Source: Treponema sp. (GTDB taxonomy: Bacteria; Spirochaetota; Spirochaetia; Treponematales; Breznakiellaceae). From it: 5,321 nucleotides of DNA. The translations under genes were made by a program, and so were the position numbers. The stretch is from the NCBI GenBank assembly GCA_031256115.1, contig JAIRRF010000148.1:1-5321 (forward strand), in the 5' to 3' direction. Below are positions 1 to 5,321 of this stretch, piece after piece; position 1 is the first letter of the stretch; each line of letters opens with the position of its first letter. A model generated the notes under the pieces. It ran no database searches. It was not told the origin of the DNA and saw only the letters and a program-made list of their open reading frames with translations.

Positions 1-788
1 ATAAGATAAAGTTGGAACATGAAGTTGAAGAGATCCCCAGAATCCTGATAACCCAGGAAGAGCTTCTTGCCCGGTTAAAAAAGACTTTTATCGAGAAAAA
101 CCTGGACTTTGAAAAATGCCGGGCCGCCGAAGCGGAGTATCGTAATTTGCTGGAAGAAGCGGCAGCCATGCGGGAAAAGTCCGAAAAAAACATGGATCTA
201 ATTAACACACAACGGGAATATGAAGCCCTGGATAAGGAAATTCGGGATGCGGCGGAAAAGGAACAGCAATATCGAAAGGAACTTCAACGGGAAGAACGGC
301 TTCTTGTCGATCTGGATGATCAAATAAAACAAAATACCGCCATGATAGAGCAGCAGGAAAAGGATTTGGAAGAACGCCGCCGCGGCATAGAAGCGGAAGT
401 TTCCGCCAAAAAAGAACAAATAAGGAAACTGGAGGAAGACGAGCAAAACCTGATACCCGGTCTGGATCCGGAGGTACTCTTTAAATTTGAACGGATAATA
501 AGAAATAAAATGGGCAGAGGTATCGTAGCTATTAAAAACGGAGTCTGCATGGGTTGCCATATGGTCCTGCCGGTACAGTTTTCCAATCTGATTCGCCAGG
601 GAGAAGAAATTGTCTTTTGCCCATATTGTTCCCGGATACTTTTTTACGAAGAAAGCGGAGAAGAAGGAGAAGATTACTTTGATATTGAAGATACCGGGAG
701 CCTTTCGGATCTTGATGATATGGACGAAGATGAATATGATGAAGATGAGGAGGACGAAGAAAGCGTCAGCCTGGAATATGATGAGTAA
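1..788 (+). CDS. Coiled-coil C4-type zinc-ribbon protein (zf-RING_7/DUF164 family), 5'-partial
   Basis: The reading frame is open to the left edge (first full codon at 3), so the true start lies outside the window. The TTG at 12 is an unlikely start: the codons before it (K-I-K) continue the usual helical N-terminus of this family, whose members normally begin roughly 15-25 residues earlier. Numbering from that TTG, residues 1-145 are rich in Glu, Lys, Arg and Gln with heptad-like spacing, indicating a long antiparallel coiled coil. A short LIPGLDPEVL-type linker follows, then a zinc ribbon with CMGC (Cys179, Cys182) and CPYC (Cys203, Cys206), which should bind one zinc. Residues 213-258 form an acidic tail with 27 Asp/Glu and no Lys or Arg. 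Family members are cytoplasmic and are proposed to bind nucleic acid or protein partners, but no precise function is established. From memory, this family often sits next to rnpB in bacteria, which fits here. Family assignment is confident; function is unknown. Confidence 0.88.
   Translation, partial: KIKLEHEVEEIPRILITQEELLARLKKTFIEKNLDFEKCRAAEAEYRNLLEEAAAMREKSEKNMDLINTQREYEALDKEIRDAAEKEQQYRKELQREERLLVDLDDQIKQNTAMIEQQEKDLEERRRGIEAEVSAKKEQIRKLEEDEQNLIPGLDPEVLFKFERIIRNKMGRGIVAIKNGVCMGCHMVLPVQFSNLIRQGEEIVFCPYCSRILFYEESGEEGEDYFDIEDTGSLSDLDDMDEDEYDEDEEDEESVSLEYDE
777..782 (+). promoter_or_regulatory. Candidate -10 element for rnpB inside the upstream gene
   Basis: TATGAT matches the TATAAT consensus at 5 of 6 positions. 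It lies six bases before position 789, where the RNase P RNA should begin from its P1 helix, so the spacing suits a transcription start there. No convincing -35 hexamer is visible 16-18 bases upstream (the region reads like GACGAA). The promoter may therefore be weak or activator-dependent, or rnpB may be processed from the zinc-ribbon transcript instead. Confidence 0.35.
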
Positions 789-891
789 GCGATGAATCAG
801 GAGGCCGCTCACAATCTGATCATTAAAATGATCAGATTGTTTGAGAGGAAAGTCCGGACTCCGCAGGGCACGATGCCGGGTAACACCCGGA

Positions 892-954
892 TTTGACTGC
901 TTAACCAACGGGAAGATTCCGATTAAAGGGTTTTTTTAAGGACAAGTAGTCAGA
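892..954 (+). other. Enlarged P9-position arm of RNase P RNA
   Basis: Between P8 and the conserved block at 962, E. coli has a short stem-loop of about a dozen bases. Here there are 63 nt closed by an 11-pair helix, 892-902 with 944-954, containing two G-U pairs. AACC (903-906) can pair further with GGTT (929-932). A run of seven T at 931-937 lies in the distal part. The closing helix is seen directly; naming it P9 rests on its position. Confidence 0.55.
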
Positions 955-1080
955 ATAGACAGCGCAACAGAAAGGATACCGCCATGCAAAATAAACTTTG
1001 TTTATTTTGCATGGTAAGGGTGAAAGGGCGGGGTAAGAGCCCACCTCGGCAGCGGTAACGTTGCCGGAAAAATCGGATAA

Positions 1081-1143
1081 ACCGGAATACGGTATGGAGT
1101 TTCGAATGAAACTCCGAAGCCATTTCGGCGAAGCCAAAATGGC
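1081..1143 (+). other. Hairpin-rich insertion in RNase P RNA between P14 and the GGAGCAA block
   Basis: In E. coli only a few bases separate P14 from the GGUAAAC...GGAGCAAGG region. Here three local hairpins fill the gap: ACCG/CGGT (1081-1093), GGAGTTTC/GAAACTCC with a GAAT loop (1096-1115), and GCCATTT/AAATGGC (1119-1143) enclosing GGC-GAA-GCC. The segment from 1141 onward (GGCAAGCCTCATCGGGAGC) then resembles the conserved GGTAAACCCCATCCGGAGC pattern, so the extra material appears to end near 1143. The exact boundaries depend on an alignment I cannot run. Confidence 0.55.
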
Positions 1144-1253
1144 AAGCCTCATCGGGAGCAAAGTCAAGCAGTGTTCAATGGCCCATTGATTAAACGCGGG
1201 TAGACTGCATGGAAACAGCCGGTAACGGCTGTTTAAGACAGATGGCCTTAAGC

Positions 1254-1292
1254 TATGGTTGATGCCATAACCGTTATGGCTGATGCCATAAC
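1254..1292 (+). repeat. Tandem 18-nt hairpin repeat in the P18 arm of rnpB
   Basis: TATGGTTGATGCCATAAC (1254-1271) is repeated as TATGGCTGATGCCATAAC (1275-1292), with one mismatch and a 21-nt period. Each copy is itself a small inverted repeat (TATGG/CCATA). The arm can therefore fold either as two side-by-side hairpins, or as one long arm closed by TTAAG/CTTAA and TATGG/CCATA with an inner GCCATAA/TTATGGC hairpin (1264-1280). Confidence 0.8.
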
Positions 1293-1311
1293 TTAACAGA
1301 ATCCGGCTTAT

Positions 1312-1328
1312 GGTTCATCGCTTTTTTT
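1312..1328 (+). terminator. Candidate rnpB 3' end: P1 strand followed by T7
   Basis: The 3' strand of P1 (1312-1321) is followed at once by seven T (1322-1328), as expected for an intrinsic stop directly after RNase P RNA. There is no strong local hairpin, so the only good stem before the U run is the long-range P1 helix or the alternative CCATAA/TTATGG pairing (1286-1291/1308-1313). Efficiency is uncertain, and read-through into the TPR-mre operon is possible. Confidence 0.4.
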
Positions 1329-1373
1329 GACAGGTATGGCTTAATTGACTTTTTACTGAAAAAAGTATTAAAT
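1327..1373 (+). promoter_or_regulatory. Candidate promoter(s) of the TPR-mreBCD-mrdA operon
   Basis: Two sigma70-like arrangements lie in the 62-nt gap after rnpB. A perfect TTGACA at 1327-1332 has TTTACT (1352-1357) 19 bases downstream, a long spacer. TTGACT at 1345-1350 (5 of 6) has TTAAAT at 1368-1373 after 17 bases (4 of 6), which would start transcription near 1380, almost on the ATG at 1384. This is the only intergenic space before the operon large enough for a promoter. The -10 matches are modest. Confidence 0.42.
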
Positions 1374-1383
1374 CACCAACAGG

Positions 1384-2325
1384 ATGAAAAAAACCCGGGA
1401 TAAGTCGGAGATCAGTGCTGGAGCCCTAAAAAATCAAGTTTTTCATGCCCTGATGCTGTTTTTGATCCTTGCTGCTTTGGCTACAGTGTTTATTTTTCTT
1501 TTTAAATCCAGAATATATGAAGAAAGAGAAAAAAAATCCCTATTGGAGCATTGGGAAACTGGTTTATGGGAAAAAGCATATGAAAAAAGCAGGGAATGTT
1601 TGGCCCAAAAACCTATGGATCTCTTTTTCCTGACTATTAATGGTTTTTCAGCCTATCAATTAGCTCTGGCCCAGGTAAATAACGAGGAATCTCTTGTATA
1701 TATTGACGAATGTATCTGGTCTTTGCGAAAAGCCTTGCTGGGAAAAAATGCCGACAAAGAAGGCAGAATTCGGTATGTTTTAGGTAAAGCCTACTATGTC
1801 AAAGGGCCGGATTATACTGATTTGGCGGTAAAATATCTGGAAGAAGCAAAAACTGTTTCTTTCAACGCCGGAGACATTAATGAATACTTAGGGCTTTCCT
1901 ATGCGGCAATAAAAGACTACCAAAAGAGCGTAGAAGCTTTTACGGCTTCTTTGGTTCCTTCAGGAAATGAAGGATCTGATTTATTGCTCTTGTATATTGC
2001 CCAATCTTATGCGGGCCTTGAAGAATGGGAGACTGCCAGGGCTTACCTTGTACGTTGCGCCGAAGTTTCAATGGATGTAGAACTGACACTTAAAGCCCAA
2101 CTTCTTCTGGGTAAGGTATTGGTCTGTGCCGGAGATTCGGACAGCGCTATACAGGCTTTTGAATCGGTATTGGAAATTGTCGGAGAAAATGCCGAAGCTT
2201 CATATGAACTGGGAGAAATATATGCTTCCCGGGGGGAAACAACAAGAGCCAGGGCAGCCTGGCGAAGAGCCTACAGGGCTGACCCGAATTTTACGCCGGT
2301 TCTGGCCCGGCTAAATACATTATGA
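1384..2325 (+). CDS. Membrane-anchored tetratricopeptide repeat (TPR) protein, first gene of the mre operon
   Basis: The protein has 313 residues. A short basic N-terminus (MKKTRDK) precedes one hydrophobic segment at about 20-40 with no obvious signal-peptidase site, so it is probably a membrane-anchored protein; orientation cannot be settled from sequence. The rest is helical with about five or six TPR-like units, clearest at 163-196 ([19 protein letters not shown]), 236-268 ([20 protein letters not shown]) and 270-303 ([20 protein letters not shown]). TPRs are protein-binding scaffolds. The ATG at 1384 is the only reasonable start: an in-frame stop (TAA at 1369-1371) lies just upstream. 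It has no proper ribosome site, only AGG touching the ATG. mreB begins 19 bases after its stop, so the two are almost surely cotranscribed, suggesting a role in elongation. I do not recognise a named family beyond TPR. Confidence 0.85.
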   Translation: MKKTRDKSEISAGALKNQVFHALMLFLILAALATVFIFLFKSRIYEEREKKSLLEHWETGLWEKAYEKSRECLAQKPMDLFFLTINGFSAYQLALAQVNNEESLVYIDECIWSLRKALLGKNADKEGRIRYVLGKAYYVKGPDYTDLAVKYLEEAKTVSFNAGDINEYLGLSYAAIKDYQKSVEAFTASLVPSGNEGSDLLLLYIAQSYAGLEEWETARAYLVRCAEVSMDVELTLKAQLLLGKVLVCAGDSDSAIQAFESVLEIVGENAEASYELGEIYASRGETTRARAAWRRAYRADPNFTPVLARLNTL

Positions 2326-2344
2326 ATATCAAGTTGGAGGATCT

Positions 2345-3373
2345 ATGTTTGGATTTGAATCGTCTGACATTGGAATTGATTTAGGGACCTGCAATACTCT
2401 TATTTATATTCGGGCCAAAGGGATAGTTATTAACGAGCCGTCTGTGGTGGCGGTTGAGCGGGGAACACGGAAAGTTATCGCCGTCGGCGAAAAAGCCAAG
2501 GAAATGTATTTAAAAACCCCTGGAAATATCCAAGCCATTCGGCCCCTGCGGGACGGTGTAATCGCCGATCTGGAATCTACCGAAAAAATGATCCGTTACT
2601 TTGTTACCACGATTCTTCCCCGTTACCGGTTTATCAAACCCCGGATGGTCATAGGAATACCATCCTGTATTACTGAAGTGGAAAAACGGGCTGTTGAGGA
2701 AAGTGCCTATAAAGCCGGCGCCAGAGATGTAAGGGTAATTGAAGAAAGTCTGGCTGCCGCTATTGGAGCCGATATTCCAATCTTTGAACCTGCAGGACAC
2801 ATGATCTGCGATATCGGCGGCGGTACGACGGAAATTTCTGTTATTTCCCTGGGGGGAATGGTGGTAACCAATGCAATCCGTCTGGGTGGCGATGAATTTG
2901 ATGATGCAATCATCAAACATGTCAGGAGCGTTCACAATCTAATCATCGGAGAACAAACCGCAGAACGGTTAAAAATAGAGATTGGCAATGCATCGCCGGA
3001 TAAAACCATAGAAAAAGTGGAAATTAAGGGAACCGATGCAATTACCGGCCTTCCCCGGCGGCTGGAAATTGATTCTGTGGAAGTTCGGGAAGCATTAAAG
3101 GATCCTCTCACCCTTATCATTGATGAAATTAAAGCCACTTTGGGACAAACCCCGCCGGAACTGGCGGCAGATATTGTAGAACGGGGTATTGTAATGACCG
3201 GAGGCGGATCTCTTCTTAAGGGATTACCTAAGCTTATTTCCAAGGAAACCGGAGTTCCGGTTATCCTGGCGGACCATCCTTTAGATTGTGTTGCTCTGGG
3301 GGCGGGCAAATATTTTGAATATTCCAAAGGCCTTGACAGCAGCCGGAGTATTTATGACAGCCTTAACAGTTAA
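2345..3373 (+). CDS. mreB: Rod shape-determining actin homologue MreB
   Basis: MreB is a bacterial actin that polymerises on ATP into antiparallel double filaments on the inner membrane face and directs the elongation peptidoglycan synthase. The length of 342 residues is normal (E. coli 347, B. subtilis 337). Actin-fold motifs are in order: phosphate 1 [13 protein letters not shown] (9-21); [14 protein letters not shown] (104-117); the connect/catalytic region [15 protein letters not shown] (132-146); phosphate 2 [13 protein letters not shown] (154-166); and adenosine motif [18 protein letters not shown] (281-298). The phosphate 1 loop has Cys15 where many MreBs have Ala, and the usual IEEPMAAAIG reads [10 protein letters not shown]. 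Start choice is firm: GGAGG at 2336-2340 lies four bases before the ATG. It is preceded by the TPR gene and followed by mreC after 41 bases. Confidence 0.97.
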   Translation: MFGFESSDIGIDLGTCNTLIYIRAKGIVINEPSVVAVERGTRKVIAVGEKAKEMYLKTPGNIQAIRPLRDGVIADLESTEKMIRYFVTTILPRYRFIKPRMVIGIPSCITEVEKRAVEESAYKAGARDVRVIEESLAAAIGADIPIFEPAGHMICDIGGGTTEISVISLGGMVVTNAIRLGGDEFDDAIIKHVRSVHNLIIGEQTAERLKIEIGNASPDKTIEKVEIKGTDAITGLPRRLEIDSVEVREALKDPLTLIIDEIKATLGQTPPELAADIVERGIVMTGGGSLLKGLPKLISKETGVPVILADHPLDCVALGAGKYFEYSKGLDSSRSIYDSLNS

Positions 3374-3414
3374 GATGTTTTTCCGGCAGGAATTACCGGC
3401 AGAGACAAATTACT

Positions 3415-4323
3415 ATGGCTAAAGACAATCCACGAATACGCAATACCCATGCAGAAGTGTATATATTTATTGCCCTTATTTTTATTTCTCTGGCATTGCT
3501 GTTTATTTCTGCCCGGAATTTTGGAGAACAATTCATGGGCTCGGGCCTGACTATGTATTCCGGACTGCGTTCAAGCATTTACCGGCTTCGAAAGTATGTT
3601 ACCGGTACGGTTCTTTCCATTCAGGAACTGGCTAAGCTCAAGGAAGACTACGAAGAATTGGCATCCCGAATAAATCGTTATGAGCAGCTTGAATGGACCT
3701 CCGCAGGGATCCGCCAGGAAAACAACCGGCTCCGGGAACAACTTGGTTTTTCCCAAAATATTTCTTACCGGCATATAGCCGCGGAAATTATCGGGAACGA
3801 CCCGGATAATCTCTTTTCCGCACTGGTGATCAATAAAGGAAAAAAAGATGGTATTGCTGCAAATATGCCGGTTATTGCCTATCAGAAAAATGAACAATCA
3901 CGTACATCCGATATTGTGCCTGCCGGAACAGTTCTGATCGGCAAGGTGGTTCTGGCTGCCCAGCTTGAAAGCCTGGTAATGCCCCTTTACGATTCATCGT
4001 CATATATTTCTGCCCGGCTTGGTGAGTCCAGAATAGAAGGAATTATTGAAGGCCAGGGAAGCCCCGATACTCCCCTGCTGCTCCGTTTTATACGCCGCCA
4101 GACAAGGGGAGAGATTTCTGTCGGTGAACAGGTACTTACCAGCGGGCTGGGAGGAGTATTTCCTGCGGGTATTCTTTTAGGCAGAGTAAAACGTGTACTG
4201 TACCAGGATACAGACACATCCATCGAAATTGAACTGGAAAGCAGCGCCGATTTTTCCAGACTTGAATATGTGTTTGTAATTGATCCTCAGCCGACAAACG
4301 AAAGCTCCGGCAGGGAAGATTGA
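3415..4323 (+). CDS. mreC: Rod shape-determining protein MreC
   Basis: MreC is a bitopic membrane protein whose periplasmic part binds PBP2 and relays activation from the MreB complex. The 302 residues show a short cytoplasmic N-terminus, one membrane helix at about 15-33 (VYIFIALIFISLALLFIS), a coiled coil at about 68-112 that mediates dimerisation in the family, and the paired beta-barrel domain from about 118 to 290. The family signature GEQVLTSGLGGVFPAGILLGRV is at 237-258. The short polar tail (PQPTNESSGRED) is normal. The ATG at 3415 is the only good start; its ribosome site is weak (AGAGA at 3401-3405, nine bases away). There is a 41-base gap after mreB and no visible terminator, so cotranscription is likely. 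The stop codon overlaps the mreD start by one base. Confidence 0.95.
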   Translation: MAKDNPRIRNTHAEVYIFIALIFISLALLFISARNFGEQFMGSGLTMYSGLRSSIYRLRKYVTGTVLSIQELAKLKEDYEELASRINRYEQLEWTSAGIRQENNRLREQLGFSQNISYRHIAAEIIGNDPDNLFSALVINKGKKDGIAANMPVIAYQKNEQSRTSDIVPAGTVLIGKVVLAAQLESLVMPLYDSSSYISARLGESRIEGIIEGQGSPDTPLLLRFIRRQTRGEISVGEQVLTSGLGGVFPAGILLGRVKRVLYQDTDTSIEIELESSADFSRLEYVFVIDPQPTNESSGRED

Positions 4324-4325
4324 TG
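4312..4325 (+). promoter_or_regulatory. Ribosome site that decides the mreD start
   Basis: AGGG at 4312-4315 lies seven bases before ATG 4323-4325. This favours the ATG over the TTG directly upstream at 4320. The ATG shares one base with the mreC stop (TGATG), the usual arrangement for translational coupling. Confidence 0.65.
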
Positions 4326-4829
4326 GTAAAATATTGTATATGGGCAGTAGTTTTTTCCACCATTGCAGCACTTTTACAATCTGTGCTGTTATACCGGCTT
4401 ACAATTTACGGCGCCATACCGGATATATCTTTGGGTGTCCTTGTATTCAGCGCCTATGTTAATGGCACCAAAAGCGGTCAAATAACCGGTTTTTTTTCCG
4501 GTCTGTTTTATGATATTCTTTCGGCGTCTCCCATAGGACTATATACTTTTGTCAGAACTGTTATTGGAGCGCTGGGAGGACTTTTGCAGGGAATGTTTTT
4601 CCTGGATAAGGTTGTACTCCCCATGCTCCTCTGTGCCTTTTCAACAGTATTTAAAGCTCTTTTAATCTTTGGTTTACATTTTCTGTTTACCGGAACCGTG
4701 CCGGCGTATCCTCCGTTAACGACGCCTGTTTTTTGGGTGGAATTGCTCCTGAATACCTTTACTGCGCCTTTTCTTTTTGGATTCTTAAAATTATTTAGAC
4801 CCCTTCTTATGTCAGAGGAGAAAAATTAA
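4323..4829 (+). CDS. mreD: Rod shape-determining membrane protein MreD
   Basis: MreD is a small polytopic membrane protein of the elongation complex that works with MreC and modulates PBP2-RodA. From ATG 4323 it has 168 residues, typical of the family. It is very hydrophobic, with about five or six membrane segments (roughly 5-25, 28-46, 52-68, 72-95, 97-123 and 136-158). The family pattern is clear: PDISLGVLVFSAYVNG (33-48), then GFFSGLFYDILSASPIGLYTF (56-76), matching the G-x-FxGLxxD-xxxxxPxGxxxF signature. The C-terminus is short and charged (SEEKN). It overlaps mreC by one base at 4323 and the next gene by one base at 4829, so the three should be translated in a coupled way. Confidence 0.92.
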   Translation: MVKYCIWAVVFSTIAALLQSVLLYRLTIYGAIPDISLGVLVFSAYVNGTKSGQITGFFSGLFYDILSASPIGLYTFVRTVIGALGGLLQGMFFLDKVVLPMLLCAFSTVFKALLIFGLHFLFTGTVPAYPPLTTPVFWVELLLNTFTAPFLFGFLKLFRPLLMSEEKN

Positions 4830-4831
4830 TG
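4814..4831 (+). promoter_or_regulatory. Ribosome site that decides the mrdA/pbp2 start
   Basis: AGAGGAG at 4814-4820 is a strong Shine-Dalgarno sequence eight bases before ATG 4829-4831. It selects this ATG over the in-frame ATG at 4859. The site lies inside the last codons of mreD, and stop and start overlap as TAATG. Confidence 0.75.
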
Positions 4832-5321
4832 GCTTTACTGTTTTCTCCGGGTAAAATTATGAACGAAGAGCGGTCCATGGGCAGGATTCGTCTGCTCCAG
4901 TGGCTGCTGGTTATACCATTTCTTCTTTACGGATTCAGGCTTTTTACCATGCAGGTAGTAAGCGGCGAGGAGTACAGCAGAATGTCCGTAAATATTGCTA
5001 AACGAACTAAAGTTATTCCTGCCCGCAGGGGGGAAATCTATGACCGGACTTTTTCCGAGCCGCTGGCAGTCAACGATGATACCTTTGCGGTAATGATAAC
5101 CCCCGCGGAAGTGCCGGAAAATGAAATGGAAGGCTTAATAACCAGCACTGCCAGAATTCTGGGTATACCCCGGCAGGAAATTGAAGATAAGATCCCTCAG
5201 CAATACTACCGTCTATACCAATCCCTGGAAATTGCTTCCAATGTATCATTTGAAACCATAGCGGTATTGGCGGAAAATTTTGATACCTTGCCGGGTCTGG
5301 ACTGGCAGCCAAAACCTGTCC
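4829..5321 (+). CDS. mrdA: Penicillin-binding protein 2 (elongation transpeptidase), N-terminal part, runs off the window
   Basis: Only the first 164 codons are present. Class B PBP2 cross-links peptidoglycan in the periplasm as partner of the RodA glycosyltransferase. A short cytoplasmic N-terminus with basic residues (RSMGRIR) precedes one membrane anchor at about 22-39 (LLQWLLVIPFLLYGFRLF). The pedestal domain follows, with the hallmark RTKVIPARRGEIYDR (59-73) and PLAVN (78-82). The end, ASNVSFETIAVLAENFDTLPGLDW (136-159), matches the pedestal segment before the usual R-x-YP. The catalytic SxxK, SxN and KTG motifs lie beyond the right edge, so activity cannot be judged. The frame is uninterrupted to 5321. 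Its place directly after mreD, with a one-base overlap, supports PBP2 rather than the division transpeptidase FtsI. Confidence 0.93.
   Translation, partial: MALLFSPGKIMNEERSMGRIRLLQWLLVIPFLLYGFRLFTMQVVSGEEYSRMSVNIAKRTKVIPARRGEIYDRTFSEPLAVNDDTFAVMITPAEVPENEMEGLITSTARILGIPRQEIEDKIPQQYYRLYQSLEIASNVSFETIAVLAENFDTLPGLDWQPKPV

Larger units (their letters stand above)
789..1321 (+). ncRNA. rnpB: RNase P RNA, bacterial type A, with enlarged peripheral arms
   Basis: This is the catalytic RNA of ribonuclease P, which removes 5' leaders from pre-tRNAs. Universally conserved blocks are present in order: GAGGAAAGTCCGGACT (845-860); GCGCAACAGAAAGG (962-975); AAGGGTGAAAGGG (1016-1028); GGTAAGAGCCCACC (1032-1045); GGGAGCAAAG (1154-1163); and ACAGAATCCGGCTTAT (1296-1311). 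P4 forms from AAGTCCGG (850-857, bulged U at 853) with CCGGCTT (1303-1309). The ends are set by P1, 789-798 pairing with 1312-1321, extendable by two A-T pairs. Other visible stems are P3 (811-823/828-840, 13 perfect pairs), P8 (876-880/886-890), a P9-position arm (892-902/944-954), P12 (982-996/1000-1014, 15 perfect pairs), P14 with a GTAA loop (1047-1066), P15/P16 (1171-1197), a GTAA-capped hairpin probably equal to P17 (1213-1234), and P18 (1248-1258/1286-1296). The length of about 533 nt exceeds the usual 350-450. I could not place P2 or P10 with certainty. Confidence 0.95.

Noticed and set aside
12..14. TTG as the start of the zinc-ribbon gene
   Set aside because: The frame is open to the window edge and the preceding codons continue the family's N-terminal helix, so the gene most likely starts upstream of the window.
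811..840. Perfect 13-bp inverted repeat considered as a terminator of the zinc-ribbon gene or an operator
   Set aside because: It sits at the P3 position just before the conserved GAGGAAAGTCC block and has no T run after it.
198..908. Long antisense reading frame opposite the zinc-ribbon gene and rnpB
   Set aside because: It opposes a clear protein with C4 zinc motifs and crosses into the RNase P RNA. The translated product is a Phe/Ile/Leu-rich mirror of the Glu/Lys codons, and no ribosome site supports it.
982..1014. Perfect 15-bp hairpin considered as a terminator or a mobile palindrome
   Set aside because: It occupies the P12 position between conserved RNase P blocks and lacks a following T run, so it is a normal arm of the RNA.
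901..1167. Antisense reading frame inside rnpB
   Set aside because: The region is fully explained by RNase P RNA conserved blocks and stems; the frame is a chance opening.
2510..2935. Antisense reading frame opposite mreB
   Set aside because: Shadow of the mreB codons with no recognisable domain and no expression signals. The same applies to the other reverse-strand frames over mreB, mreC and mreD.
3382..3402. CCGGCAG direct repeat and CCGG/CCGG pairing in the mreB-mreC gap
   Set aside because: Only four bases pair, and no T run follows. It is too weak to be a terminator, and CCGG-rich strings are common in this DNA.
4320..4322. TTG as the start of mreD
   Set aside because: An ATG follows immediately at 4323 with better spacing from AGGG and the typical stop-start overlap with mreC.

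Overview
The window reads as ordinary chromosomal housekeeping DNA of a spirochaete, most likely a Treponema-like organism. I base this on the MreB/MreC/MreD/PBP2 protein style, on a TPR membrane protein leading the mre cluster, and on a zinc-ribbon gene beside rnpB. The base composition looks mid-40s percent G+C by eye. The genus is inference; no database could be searched. All real genes lie on the + strand.

Layout. (1) Positions 1-788 hold the 3' part of a coiled-coil C4 zinc-ribbon protein gene (zf-RING_7/DUF164 type). Its start lies upstream of the window and it ends in a very acidic tail. (2) Positions 789-1321 hold a bacterial type A RNase P RNA gene (rnpB), beginning right after the zinc-ribbon stop codon. 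It is about 533 nt long, against 377 nt in E. coli, because several peripheral arms are enlarged. A T7 run follows it. (3) Positions 1322-1383 form a short intergenic stretch with promoter-like hexamers. (4) Positions 1384-5321 hold a tightly packed cell-shape operon: a membrane-anchored TPR protein, mreB, mreC, mreD, and the start of the elongation transpeptidase gene (mrdA/pbp2), which runs off the right edge. mreC/mreD and mreD/mrdA each overlap by one base.

How the genes work together. MreB filaments under the membrane, with the membrane proteins MreC and MreD, position and activate the PBP2-RodA peptidoglycan synthase during cell elongation. The TPR protein is encoded first in the same apparent operon and may be an accessory scaffold of that machine, but this is inferred only from position and topology. 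rnpB encodes the catalytic RNA that matures tRNA 5' ends and is functionally separate.

I found no mobile element, CRISPR array or new defence system. The least ordinary part is the RNase P RNA: an 18-nt tandem hairpin duplication near its 3' end, an extra arm of about 63 nt where E. coli has a short P9, a hairpin-rich insertion of about 63 nt after P14, and no visible GGU motif for binding the tRNA CCA end in L15.
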